From positions 13,206,001 to 13,270,000 of the forward strand of contig OX419757.1 of the NCBI GenBank assembly GCA_948567375.1: 64,000 bases of DNA, written 5' to 3'. This document shows, in pieces, positions 32,278 to 44,100 of the stretch. This DNA is from Lunularia cruciata (Eukaryota; Streptophyta; Marchantiopsida; Lunulariales; Lunulariaceae). The translations under genes were made by a program, and so were the position numbers. Below the pieces are notes generated by a model. It was not told the origin of the DNA and ran no database searches. It saw only the letters and a program-made list of their open reading frames with translations. Positions within the stretch are counted from its first letter, which is position 1, and every line of letters begins with the position of its first letter.

Positions 32278-32664
32278 TTGACAAAGTAGGCAGCTACGCA
32301 CATAGTCCATCACGTTGTTGCTCATCTTGGGCCAATAGTAATGGTGCTTGACTGCCTCCAAGGTCTTGTCCACTCCGACATGAGTTGCAATGGCCAAATC
32401 ATGACATTCCGCTAGAATGGTGGTGCGTAATTCTGAGACATTTGGGATCCACAATTGGCCCTCCCGAAAGGTGAGTCCTTGGGTGCTGGTGACACCTTTG
32501 GACGATTGCGCTTCTACAATCTGTGGATCAGTTTTTGTAGCAGCTAGAATCTCTTGCCAGAATTCAGGGTTAATCTTAACCTCTGCCACCAAGTTGTTGG
32601 CCATTGGCATGCGGGTGAATGCATTTGCAAGTTGCTTCTTACCTTCCATGTAGGTGATTGTCAT
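32275..32664 (-). pseudogene. E-A2 RNase H end and H2C2 zinc domain
   Basis: 129 codons, from YMEGKKQLANAFTRMP (end of RNase H; the Asp of the ADAFTR motif reads Asn here) to the zinc domain [15 protein letters not shown] and CLLCQ. It ends at a TAG (32275-32277) that is at the same codon as the TAG at 58221-58223 in E5. Confidence 0.88.
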
Positions 32665-33060
32665 GTTGAAGCATTGTCGTCACTCTACCCACCAAATTTG
32701 GCGACGAGATAGATCCTTCTGCGTCTCGAGGTAGACTAGAGGTTTGTGGTCTGTCTCTACTACAAATGCCTTCTCGCCCAGGTAGTGCTTCCAATGCTTG
32801 GTTGCTAGAACGATGGCCAGCTCTTCTTGTTCTGTGGTGTGGTAGTTACACTCTGCCGGTAACAACTTTCAAGAGAAATATGCAATTGGATGCCATCCGT
32901 CATGCCACTCTTGTTGTAGGACTGCTCCTATTGCTACGCTTGATGCATCTATAGCCAACTTGATTGGACGTTTTGGGTCATACCACTTCAAGATTGGTGC
33001 ATGTAGCAAGGCGGCCTTCAATTCTTGAAAGGCCAACTCTTGTGCAATTACCCATGTCCA
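32665..33060 (-). pseudogene. E-A2 RNase H
   Basis: The TDAS-type start ([20 protein letters not shown]), the [19 protein letters not shown] segment and TDHKPL are legible. A stop near 32866 separates the two halves. Confidence 0.88.
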
Positions 33061-33905
33061 CTTCTTCCCCTTGCCAAGTAGTGCCGTTAAAGGTTGTGCA
33101 ACCTTAGAGAAGTCCTTGACAAATCTACGATAGAATCCTATCAACCCCAAGAAGCTCTTAAGTTGAGTCTGATCTTTTGGGGCACCCCATTTTTGAATGA
33201 CCTCTATTTTATTTGTCAATACTTGAATGCCCTCTGCACTTACTCTATGCCCTAAGTAGTCTACTTCAGACTTGCCAAACTCACACTTTGAGATTTTGGC
33301 GTACAACTGATTCTGTCTTAGAATCTGGAGGACCTCTCGTAGATGTTGTTTGTGTTTTGTCATCGTGCTACTATATACTAAGATATCATCCAAGAAGACG
33401 ATAACAGACTTATCCAAGTATGGACGAAATATGTCATTCATTAGGCTCATGAAAGTGGCAGGCGCATTGGTGAGGCCAAAAGGCATCACAAGATACTCAA
33501 AGTGGCCATACCTGGTTCGAAAGGCCGTTTTGTACACATCCTCCTCTGCAATTCGGATTTGATTGTAACCGCTCCGCAAGTCCAATTTGGTGAAGTATCT
33601 TGCTCCATGGAGTTGATCAAATAGGTCATCCATGCGAGGTAAGGGGTATTTGTTCTTCACTGTTTGCTGATTGAGACCCCGATAGTGAATGCACATGCGC
33701 ATTGTACCATCCTTCTTCTTCACAAACAAGACAAGGGCCCCATATGGTGATACGCTAGGTTGGATGAACCCTTTCTATAGCATCTCCTCAATTTGAGTCT
33801 TACACTCCTCCAACTCATGAGGTGATAGGCGATATGGGGCCTTACAAGGAGGTGTCTTCCTCGGGAGTGTCTCTATTTTGTGATCTACTCGCCTTTTAGG
33901 TAGGT
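33061..33905 (-). pseudogene. E-A2 reverse transcriptase
   Basis: The stretch 32869-33729 reads [18 protein letters not shown] through [31 protein letters not shown] and the catalytic FLDD block ([13 protein letters not shown]) to the thumb. The CIDYRG Asp reads His (CIHYRG). The entry region (about 33730-33905) has a stop before the VKKKDG block. Confidence 0.9.
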
Positions 33906-34530
33906 AGATCATCAGGAAAGACATCTTGAAACTCATCCACCACATCCTTCAATTTCTCCGGAATTTGTCCAGCAAGTTGTGCACTCTGGACTTTTCTTAT
34001 TAGACCCATAAAACATCTATCGGTCTTATAGACAGTTGTCGTCCCTATGACATATAGAGGTAGTTTCTACGTGTGCGATTTTTCTTTAACCCCAATGATT
34101 GACCATTGGTGGGTTCTCACTACTTTCTTCCTCCAATCCACCATTGGGTTGTACTGCTCCATCCATGGCATGCCTAAAATTGCATCATAACGGGCTAATT
34201 GTATCACTCGTTACTCAATTGCTTCCTGATATTCTCCTACAGAGAGGGTTACCCGTCTAGGTAATGATTCAATCCTCTTTGTTTGCCCATTTGGTAACTC
34301 TACTTCTTCACTTCCATCTCTAGATCCATTCCCAAGCTTATTGCAACAGAGCAAGACAAGAAATTCTTTGTTGCTCTGGGATCTATTAATACTCTCACTT
34401 GATTACCTTCTAGGATTCCATTCATGACAATCAATTGTGAGGTTGCCTTTTGGGATCTTTGCGCATTCTTCTTCTTCTTCCTTCCCTCGCTTCTCTGCTT
34501 CCTTATTGAGCCAGTAAGGCCGTGAGGTAC
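33906..34530 (-). pseudogene. E-A2 aspartic protease and pol start
   Basis: Aligns with E5 55955-56600. The active-site loop reads VLIDPRAT instead of VLIDLGAT, so the catalytic loop is damaged. Reading frames are interrupted by several stops. Confidence 0.8.
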
Positions 34531-34532
34531 AT

Positions 34533-35638
34533 TTACTGGTGATCTTCATTTTCCGAAGTGGTTTCCACCTCCTCCTCTTCAATATGCCTCTCCATGTTGT
34601 TCAAAGATCGCCTGTACGAAGGCCGAGGGCCTCTAGGGAAACGAGTGCAACAATTGTTAAATATGTGCCCAATACGGCCACAATTGTAACAACGGCATTG
34701 TTCTCCTCGAGTCCTTTCTCCTCGTGGGACTCCATCTCTTTGTTTGTCTACCCGTCCCCGCTCCCCTTGAAGTGGTTGTGCTCCTCGATCCCGGAATCGA
34801 AGGTTGCCCAATTCCATCGGTACTGGTCCACCCATGTGTGGCATTTCTGCCCAATAGTGTTGAGGTGAAACTACTTCTTCACCTCCACCTAATGCTCTTG
34901 CTATTCTCTGCGCACAAGCAATAGCTTCAAATACCGTGCGAGGGTTTTGCACCATGACTTCTTGGCAAATCCGCTCTTTCAACCCTCATTTGAAATTGTC
35001 GAGAGCCTTTGCTAGACTCATGTCGGTGATTGCAACTTGTAGATCCAAAAATGCCTCCATATACTCTTGTACGCTATTCTTTTGTCTCAATCCCCATAGT
35101 CGGGTTTGCGCCATCTGCACAAAATCCACCGATTGGAAATTCTTCAGCAGTCCTTCTTGCATTGCTGTCCATGTGACCTCCCTTCTCTCTGCCAGCATAG
35201 ATCGTTCCCAAGCATCATACCATGTGAGGGCTTTATCCGTCAGTACCCACATGCAAACACGCCTGCAGCATGCTCTGTCATCTTTGTTGAGAACAATCAA
35301 AAATATTGATTCATTCTCGAGATCCAATTTTCCACTACTCCTATCATACGCTGCCCCTTGTAAGGCTCGATGTTGCAGGTTTTCTTCATCCAGAGTAGCA
35401 ATGTGGCTTCATCGTTGATAGGGTTCGTAGGCACGGGTGCCTCTCCAAGTACTTTAGTCGCAGGTACTGGGTTTTGAGACGGCTCTTCTTCTTGCATGGC
35501 TTGATCGTTCCTGAGGATCTGCACTTGACTTTGTAATGTCTCCATGGTCATCTTAATCTCTTGAAATTCATTCAACATCCCTTGCATTCCTTGCACCAGC
35601 TCTTGCAACTGCGGATCCATGGTTCCTGCAACACCCAA
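34533..35638 (-). pseudogene. E-A2 gag with zinc knuckle
   Basis: Three open stretches cover capsid and nucleocapsid. The N-terminal 35297-35638 starts MDPQLQELVQGMQGML with a coiled-coil-like MTMETLQSQVQIL. The middle reads MQEGLLKNFQSVDFVQMAQTRLWGL and VQEYMEAFLDLQ. The C-terminal 34533-34982 carries the knuckle CYNCGRIGHIFNNC and an acidic end. A TGA at 35297 is at the same place as the TGA at 55186 in E5. Confidence 0.88.
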
Positions 35639-35653
35639 TTGCTAATGTCTACT

Positions 35654-35857
35654 TCAATACATAGTCAATATAATCACTCTGGAAGGCGCACAAACTATTG
35701 GAACTACCATTGGGACCTCAGAAGCTATCACTCGTTGATAATACTCCGCACCAAAATTCCTAACCACAAAATCTCTAAACATCACTTTCGGCCTCACTAC
35801 ATAACGGATTTCTACTTGAGTGTTGAAAGGGAGAGAATTTGGGACATTCATATCCAT
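35654..35857 (-). CDS. E-A2 leader reading frame 2 (67 aa)
   Basis: Intact from ATG to stop, upstream of gag. It is nearly identical to 54628-54831 in E5, and similar in pattern to the leader frame just before it (Y-x-x-R, V-x-x-FG-x-E, then V-x-S). No known domain recognised. Whether it is translated is unknown. Confidence 0.5.
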   Translation of the reverse strand: MDMNVPNSLPFNTQVEIRYVVRPKVMFRDFVVRNFGAEYYQRVIASEVPMVVPIVCAPSRVIILTMY

Positions 35858-35861
35858 TTTA

Positions 35862-36083
35862 TCATAATAGAATGTAGATCGTCAAATCCCACTCTCTGTC
35901 ATATATCACCACATGTAGAATCACCGAGTTTGGTGAGTTCATCACTCTGTCCATGAATTCCATACCAAAGTGATAAACTAGCAATACTCTCATATGCTCA
36001 CGCTGGATGTACATAACCTTGATGTGGAATGGGTTTGAGAATGGAAAGCTAGGTGCGGGAAATTGTCCCCCGGGTGCATCCAT
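35862..36083 (-). CDS. E-A2 leader reading frame 1 (73 aa)
   Basis: Intact from MDAPGGQFPAPSFPF to stop, four bases before leader frame 2. Its centre (YIQREHMRVLLVYHFGMEFMD) resembles the centre of frame 2. The counterpart in E5 is 54402-54623, also intact. Function unknown. Confidence 0.5.
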   Translation of the reverse strand: MDAPGGQFPAPSFPFSNPFHIKVMYIQREHMRVLLVYHFGMEFMDRVMNSPNSVILHVVIYDREWDLTIYILL

Positions 36084-36227
36084 CCCCCGGGTGCATCCAT
36101 CCCATCCGCTCTCTAAAGTCCTTCCTAAGTCTAGCGATTACTCTATGTTCTCCACCTCAAATTACTCAGTTTCAGTAGTTTGTGCTATTCCAAGAGGGGT
36201 GATCCACTCTCTTGGACTAGAACACTC

Positions 36228-36239
36228 GCTCTGATACCA
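36228..36239 (-). promoter_or_regulatory. E-A2 primer binding site (initiator Met tRNA)
   Basis: Minus strand TGGTATCAGAGC, one base inside the 5' LTR end at 36241. Confidence 0.93.
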
Positions 36240-36240
36240 T

Positions 36241-36979
36241 TGTAATACTCCAAGGACAAGAGAAGAGAGAAAACACAGATTGCCCACTCAAACATTCGAT
36301 GCCCCAAGGAAGCACCTTCTCTTTATTATATAGACAAAGAGGATCTCCACCAAGGAAGCTCCACCATAGGATTAGGGACACAGATAGGTGACATGTCAGC
36401 AAGCTCCACCCTTGGATTACTTACTTGGATGGGTGACCTGTCTGGTCTAGGTCCTATCTGGTTGGTCAAACAAGCTTTGACCGGAGGGAATCTTTTAGGG
36501 AATCTTCTTATAGGAATCTCAGAATCACGTGAGTAAGGTACCATTGGAAAGCTCTCGACGAGACAAAGCAAGGGGGAGAGAAGGCCAGCCTTTCCTCCAT
36601 TGGGGGGTGAATCTGCACATTTTCAAGGCCTAATTCATCCGTTTAGGCCTCCAAAATTGTCTTCAAAGATTTCAAGCATATTTTGGTTCCTACTCTATTA
36701 GTAGACGTCCTCTTTTGGTGATACCTCTTTCTGATCTGTTTAGTCCATCATGTGTAACATCCTTCTAGATGTTACCAAACCAATTCTCACCTTTAAATCA
36801 TATGTCTAGCTATTGGTTCTAAGGCTCTCAAGTCTATTTCAGTTTCTGCCCTATTAGTAGAAGTACTCTTTTGGTGATACTTCTATCTGATCTATTTTGA
36901 CCATCATGTATAACATCATTCTAGATGTTACCAAACTGAATTTCACATCTAGATCATATGGCTAACACTTGGTATTACA
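36241..36979 (-). repeat. E-A2 5' LTR
   Basis: 739 bp. It has a TATATAATAA box on the minus strand near 36325-36334, about 90 bases from the LTR end. It is bordered by the ATCAA target duplication. Confidence 0.95.
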
Positions 36980-37930
36980 ATCAACAATTTTAGCATATGC
37001 TACATTCTCTCTTAGTCAAATCATCCATTCCTTGTGCTACTAGAGCACATCTTTGCTCCTACTCTAGCAAGGATGAAAGCTCTTGAATCCAATCTTGACT
37101 ATGTATTAGGGCATTTTAACTTGCACTAGCTTCTTTCTCTACAACAATGAGGTTGTGCTTAAGTTTGGTCCACACATTTTCATCTTTATTATTCACTTTT
37201 GATTGTGATTCTACACTAGATGCAACAAAAATCCATATGACCCGGTGACCTTTTGGAGGATAGAGAATAGCTACCCAGAATGACATCAAGGATATAGTAT
37301 TTGCTAGGGCTTAAGAGAGTAGATACATTGCTTGGAGGGAATGTTGGTATGTTTTTCACATGACACAAGCCAAGGTAGACTTATACTTGGTCAAATTGAT
37401 CAGGTGATAGTAGCAAGGTTGTGGTTATAGACCCTATACGTTATGTAGTTGTGGTGGGAGTGATTTCTTATCCTCTTGGATGGGTTGCCAACGGAGCAAC
37501 AATAAGCAAGGTCACCTCTTTGTTCCTTTAGCCTTGGAGTTATATGGAGTGATGGATGGCATTTGATATATTTTTCAAAAAGTGTGCTAGAGTGTATCAT
37601 ATTAGTTGTCAAGAGGAATCACTCTCACTTTCCTACTTTTTAGCATATTTTAGACATCATGTGTCTTTTTCTCTACATAGAGCACTAGTTTGTGCAACTC
37701 ATAGGAGAGCAATCAAACTTGTTGATGCTTCTTTGGATGATCTAGTAGTTTATAGAGCATGTGACTTGCATAGCTCAAAAATTTTAGGTGCAATGGTATA
37801 GATTTCTCATACCTATACCATTGGTGCTTAGCCTTATTTTACTTCTTCATTCTTTTCCTTGTATGGCTTGATGTGGTCTTCCTGTCCTCCTTGTTATCAT
37901 ATGTGGTTGCCTTTCTTCACTTGTTAGATG
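36980..37930 (+). mobile_element. LINE-like element, copy 2, right part
   Basis: Resumes after E-A2. Matches copy 1 from about 23650 (a CAACxATTTTAGCA block, CTCTTGxATC) to the 3' end (GGCTTGATGTGGTCTTCC at 37867, counterpart of the ACGGGGTCTTTCC block near 24832). No open frame of note. Confidence 0.65.
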
Positions 37931-39960
37931 CAATATGTAGATTTAACCTTACATATTGCTTCACATGGGAGATGATATTCTATTCTTAAATGAATTGCAC
38001 TTAGCTCCTTTATTTTATATATGGAAAATTAAAGATATTTTGTAAATAAAAGGTAAGAGACATACTCATATCTAAGGTTATTATATTTTATTTAAATCAT
38101 GTTCATTATCAAAATATTTTTAATTATTTCTATTATAAATGAAGAAATTAAATTTAAGATCATGTTTTAAATTTTATAATTACTCAATGAACATCTTATC
38201 TCGTTCAAGTTAAGGTTCTAGAAATAAGGAAGAAAGGAAAAAAGAAGGTTACATGAAAGTGTGTCTTTATACTTACTACACGACATTTGGAATGGTAAAG
38301 AATAATCAAATTTCAAATGTATTATTTTAACATGTTCATATCTATTTAATATCAATATATTTTTATCTTTTTATAAAATAATAAAAAATGAATATTTAGG
38401 GTTAAAAATTTGAGTTTAATAAGTGTCACCGTAAGTTCAAGAGTCTGATAAGTTTTTAATTTAAGCTAAATTTTTATTTTTCCTATAATATAGCTTTAAC
38501 ATATGTTTATACTTGAAGTTTCTACCTGGAAAATAACTTGTTCATTTTAATTTATGTTCCACAATGGTTTGTAGGATAGAGGAATTGGTTAAGGTATACA
38601 TTAATATTTCCTGTCCTTTCTCCGTTTTACCTTTTTGAAACTTAACATGCCACCAACAGGTTGAGTATTCTATACTGTTTAGAATTGACCTAACTTGCAT
38701 TTAACTTAAACCGGCATGGAAGCTAGAAAAAGATAGAAGAGGTGTGATATTTATCTATGTGTGGAATCCTAGTAAGATAAACTATATCGATTCTTCATAC
38801 ATGCAAGAAGTCAATGTACCAAATCTTTGGGACAGGTTCGGAGCATCCATGCATTTGTTCTCCCAATTACAAGTAAATGAAGTCATCCATTCATGGTGCT
38901 TATATCGAAAGCAGATGTGAATATGTGCACCCTACTTAATGGGTCCTCGTCTCCCCTCGTCTCTCGTCTCCCCTCGTCTCTCGTCTCCCTCTATTGTAGT
39001 ATTATATATTGCCTATTGACCAATTTTTTCACGTCCTCATGCAAAGGGACCTGAATCCGATACGAGAACGGATTTACACATTAACCTCTCTCATATTAAA
39101 CTAATCTGATCTTGTGGAGCATACATCAAGTGGAGAGACAGTTTGTGGAAGCATTTGAAAGTAAAGAGACGAAGCAGCTCCATTAGGAGCTTTTGCACCT
39201 TTCCTAGGTAGAGAAATATGCTAGGGAAACGGTCATTAGGGCTCTTGAAACATGAGAAAGTCAGTTTCCCCTCGTGGATATAGCGAAATTCCGTCCTTTG
39301 ACTAAAAAGAAAAGAAACAAAACAAAACGGAGATAACGTAGGTATTCTATCCATAAATCAATGTAGGAAATTCACTTTCCCCAATAAATTCCATTTAGGT
39401 AATGTTAGTTAGTTTTAGGGAGCCGGTCGGAAGACACCCCCTTTCATATATTATTTACATATATTCTTTACGTATGGTTGCATAAAAGGTTCCGTAGTGT
39501 ATAACAAGGTGATCTACAACAATTTTAGGTACTAATATCTTTTTTGAAGGTAATCAAGTTTCTATATTGATTACACTTTCTGATTTCTCAGAAAATTTCC
39601 TAATTTTATTTATTTAGTTCATTTCTAGAGCTGGTGATCTTTACAAAAACCTATTCTGTTAACCTGTACGGAAGTAGATTTATTCCCATAGCTTTTTCAT
39701 AAAATTTGGAAACAAAACTCCCTCTTACAAGCTAAAAGAACTTACTAATTTAGAGGGGGTGCATCATAATTGGGTCCCTAGTTACAACATATATTGGTCA
39801 AAATGTAAGGAAACACAATTACTGAACTCGGCATGGACATATAGTAGCATGGCATGCGTTCTAAAATCAATCAAATCCTTATTTAAAATCCCATGATGAA
39901 TTTTTTTAATTGACTCCTATGTAAAATAATATTAAATAAATAAAAATATCCAAATTTAAC
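37931..39960. other. AT-rich intergenic DNA, no gene seen
   Basis: Non-coding in all frames apart from short chance stretches. It contains a CTCGTCTCC minisatellite at 38944-38990. Confidence 0.6.
38944..38990. repeat. CTCGTCTC minisatellite
   Basis: A 17-bp unit, CCCTCGTCTCTCGTCTC, is repeated twice with partial copies at the sides. It is pure pyrimidine plus G on one strand. Confidence 0.85.
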
Positions 39961-39964
39961 TATA

Positions 39965-40655
39965 TATAGAGAGGTATACGAGTACAAAAGTTTTTCTAGG
40001 AACGAGTGATCCAGAACTCATGAACTGCAAATGATCGGTGAGCAAGATGTTAGAATAGTGAGAAGTCCATAAGGTGGAATGCATCGAATGTAACTTGAAG
40101 CAAAGGCATAATAGAAAAAATTTGAGAATAACATAGGGCTTATAGGCTAGTAAACAATGGTGAAATCAAGAACTCTATGCAAACGACTGTGATAAATTGG
40201 AAATGCTATGTAAAAGTCTGCCAGTAAGCAGTGTGGAACAATAAAAATTAAAAACCTGGGCTGGAGTTGGGTAGGAACACTATATACACAAGAGGTCGAA
40301 CCCAGGAATCAGGCAAAGAGCAAAGGAAAAATAATAGGGAGGGAATTAGTTGGGGAATGGAGGAGTGGAACAATGCTAGAGCTATAGGATGGTGTGGCAG
40401 TAGTAACCTGTCAAAGTGTAACTAGGTAACAAGAGCAAAGCAAAATAGGACAAGATATAAAGTATATCGCAACAAGTGCTATGGACACTTGAGTCCTGAG
40501 ACGCTAAACAGCAAAGGGAAGCAGAAGGTGTGCATAGTAAACCTTCACAAAGGCACCTATGACTTCATCAGTGCCTCATGCAGTGCCATAGTAGCTGAGC
40601 AATTGTCAATACACATCGTACCAAGTTTCTGCTTAAAAAGTTATGAATGCCAAGG
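39965..40655 (+). repeat. About 690-bp direct repeat, left copy
   Basis: Aligns with 47180-47885. Shared landmarks: GATCCAGAACTCATGAA, GGATCGGTGAGCAAGATGT, AGTGGAACAATG and GATATAAAGTATATCGCAAC. The pair is 7.2 kb apart in the same orientation. It could be an LTR pair or a segmental duplication; no TG/CA ends or target duplication were found. Confidence 0.8.
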
Positions 40656-40994
40656 CAAACTTGGTTGCTCCCCTAAAGTGCCATTCAAAAGTAGTGTGAA
40701 TGTCAACAAGAAAAGAAGTGGAAGTGTGGAAAGAAAGGGCAAGCATAAGTGCAAGCACGCTACTAAGTGTTGGAGTCTTAACCGCATAATGAGGATCAGT
40801 CCAGAAAGAAAAGAATCCACATGAGTAAGATGAGGGAAGAAATTGAGACATACCTGATGGATCCCTGAAATCACAAACATTCATTAGTAGAGAGAAAGTC
40901 TAGGACACAACAATGAGAAATAATCAAGCAGAGTTTAGTTAGTTAGAGTGCAAACAATCCAATTCAGATGTCATGGAACTATATCTCCACACAG

Positions 40995-40996
<2 letters not shown>

Positions 40997-41079
<83 letters not shown>
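40997..41079. repeat. (TA)n microsatellite
   Basis: About 80 bp of TA repeats. It is flanked on both sides by the same 24-bp ATGGAACTATATCTCC ACACAGAT sequence (40973-40996 and 41083-41106). Confidence 0.95.
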
Positions 41080-41084
<5 letters not shown>

Positions 41085-41106
41085 GGAACTATATCTCCAC
41101 ACAGAT

Positions 41107-44100
41107 AAAATATAATTTCATTTCCCTACAATAATACATGAAATATGTACAGAAACTAAAACCTACATGGAATCCTATACGGAAACTGACCTTACAAAAT
41201 ATGGTGGCATATGGCTATATGTCTCCTAATTAATGGTATGGGGTGAAGGTTAAGATTTGACTTATCAACCATATGGATGGTGTAAACAATATAGAGAAAA
41301 CTCATTTCCCTTCTTGAAAACAAGGATGAAGTTGGGATATTATTGCCACATGTCATCTTATAAGCAGTCTTATTGATAGCTATGCTTTAATCTATTAGCC
41401 ACATGAATAGTATAGAAAATACACAAAAATCTTATTTTTAGACTTGAAAATATAGATACAAGTAGGAATTATGGCACATTTCATCTTGTCACTAGTTTTG
41501 GTTGATTGCTAGAAATTAATCCGTCAACCTATATGGACGATATAAAAAACACAGATGTAAGTCCCGCTTCCACAACTTGAGGAGTTTTTCCTTTCGCTAA
41601 TTGGTGTTAACTATAATAACTCCCTAGTCACGCGTGCTGCGCTTAGTGCACTCTTGATTAGTCTTTCAAACAAAAATCGTGACAAGAGCGTTTATATACT
41701 CCAAACGTATGGAAGCTCATGTGTTTTATATCCCTCTCAGGTTTATCCCAATTGAGATATGTAATATTGTTTAAGTCTTTAGACTCCAAATTTTAAACTT
41801 TTATCTCACTTCGAGTAATTTAGACTCCTGGGAACTTGTGTTCAATAATAACAATGAGGTTTGCGACAAATAACTTCTAACATCATTTTCTTTGAAGTCT
41901 TCATTACCATATCTTATTTACCACCCTTTTGAAGAATAGATTCTCACAAATTTTGTTCAGAGAATAAACATTAAATATATTCACGGGAAAGAATCACGAA
42001 TAAGTCGCTTGAATCTCATTGGCTCACAAAACCTTCAGCTGTGATTCTACTGAATATAGACTTCCCATGCCTCATTAGTGTTGTGTCAATAATAAGGACA
42101 TATCATCACACTTAGGTAGCCGAAACACTACAAAACATATCTCTATACTGCATGACCTGCATAAGTCCGGTATTCAATAGGGGGTTTTAGAATCCAGGTT
42201 TTCAGATATTTTCAGAAGTGAAGTGAAATTAGTAAAATATTTTATGCATACCCATAGGCAAGATTTGTTTGAAAACTGAAATGTCTCATACAAATTTAGG
42301 GTTTGAAAAATCTACTGTAAATTTAAAATGTTTAACCTTTAATTTTACATCATTGGCATTTTACGAGATTACCCATATCCTGTAAAAAAACTACGGGTCT
42401 TGTTTTCTATTTCCCATTAAAATATTCACGGCTATAAACTTTACAGTTGCGGGAAAACCTGAATCTGAACCCTAAACGAAGAGCAGCGACAAAGATGAAC
42501 TATATATGTTAGTTTAACTGTCCAAAATCTAAAACTACTCATCACATGGCTTCAACGTCGGGGATTGGTTAGAAACTTGGAAGTGGGATCGAATATTGGT
42601 AAAATATTCTATCAAATGTTCTATAACTCACCGAGTAACTGAATTAATACTACTGAACTTTATCTCTGCATCACTATCTATGGGTTTCTCCACTGTGATG
42701 TCAGTCTGGAACGAAGAAGAGAATTTTATCCGGTGTTACGTTTTGGTTTCCAGAACCCTTCATGTGTTCTATGTGGTGGCCTTCTTCTCGCTTGACAAGA
42801 ATATCACTTGCAAGTCTAAATCATCAGTGCCAGTTACACCACACGGTTACACGTTGGACCACGAGGCCTGCCACGAGGACTACTGTCATATCTTTCTGGG
42901 TTATTGTTGAGACTTGGTCCCAAGTTTGACCTCCCACTCTTGGTCTTGGTTCCAAATCTTATCAGCGTTGATCCACAAGGTCGAAGTAAAAGCGACAGCT
43001 TAGGATTACACGAAGGTTGGAAGGCCCCATCAAGGACTACGAAGATAAAACACAAATGGTAAAAGGTTGCTAACCTCCAATAGTATCGGTAACCCCAACT
43101 CGATGTTTCGATAGCGATGATAAAAGTCAAGAATCACCATGACCAAGTCAAGGAAAGAAAGAACGTCGTCTGTCAACTGCTGTATCGATCGCTGCAACCG
43201 ACTTAAATCGTACCGACTGACCACACGCGGGAGCCGTAAATAACAAAGAGAACCAATTTCACATTTTACACGATACAATCAGGGTGGGTGGTGACCACCG
43301 AAACAAATCTAGAAGAAGCATATTTCAGACGTGTGTTGGAACCTTCGACTCATTTGAATCAGTGAGCGATAGGTATTTGTAATGCACTGCAACGAAGATT
43401 TTGAAACAGGCGTTCGACTGTGGACGCATGGGAGTTTTCTATCTTTAGCATTGCAGAAGTTACATTTCTCTTTAGACTATTGACCACACTCCATGACAAG
43501 ACACTCACGACACTACAATACCATTGTGCAAGAACTTCAGTGTTCAGAAGTAGTCAATGAAGCATTGTTGGAATGAAGATTTCAACGATGCAATTGACTA
43601 CTGTGTTATTACCTGGTCATAATCTACTATACTGTTATGACTTGAGTTTGGGGTATCTCAATGGTCCCTTATTATATCCGGAATTGAAGTTAGTGCAAAT
43701 ACTCCGATGTTTGTCAGACCTGGATCGAAAATTGATGAAGCACTGGTTACACATATTTTGGGATGGGAAAACGATTTCGGAGCATCAGGACGCAGTGGTG
43801 ATATCTAGCATAATCACACTGAAAATGTATTTTTAACTATTTTAACTTGACAGGATGTTATAAATTGTGCACACTATAGACGGAAATAATTTGCTGAAAC
43901 AAAATCAACATGAATCAGCTCAAAACGAATCGTGTTCTACAAAATAAGAGTGATGCTCGCAGCGTTTGATGGGAAAAAACGCGGTCGTTTATGTTCACTT
44001 TGACAATATACAAATCTCTAGGAATACTTTTGAAAAGTTCTTGCAATACAAAAAATTGGATCATGATCTTTTCAGATACAGATGAGATTCAGCACTCGAT

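Larger units (their letters stand above)
30367..36979 (-). mobile_element. E-A2: complete Ty3/gypsy chromovirus
   Basis: LTRs are at 36241-36979 (5') and 30367-31106 (3'), with a primer site at 36228-36239, a polypurine tract at 31107-31121 and a perfect 5-bp target duplication ATCAA (30362-30366 and 36980-36984). Total 6.6 kb. By eye the LTRs differ at about 35 of 740 positions (about 95% identity). Gene order is two leader frames, gag, protease, RT, RNase H, integrase, chromodomain. It lies within LINE-like copy 2 and is the same family as E5 and E2. Confidence 0.96.

Noticed and set aside
38944-38990. Short repeats considered as a CRISPR-like array
   Set aside because: A simple pyrimidine-rich minisatellite without spacers, in a eukaryotic genome.
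40489-40824. 111-codon Lys/Ser/Cys-rich frame in the direct repeat
   Set aside because: The other repeat copy (47700-47880) has the frame broken; no domain.
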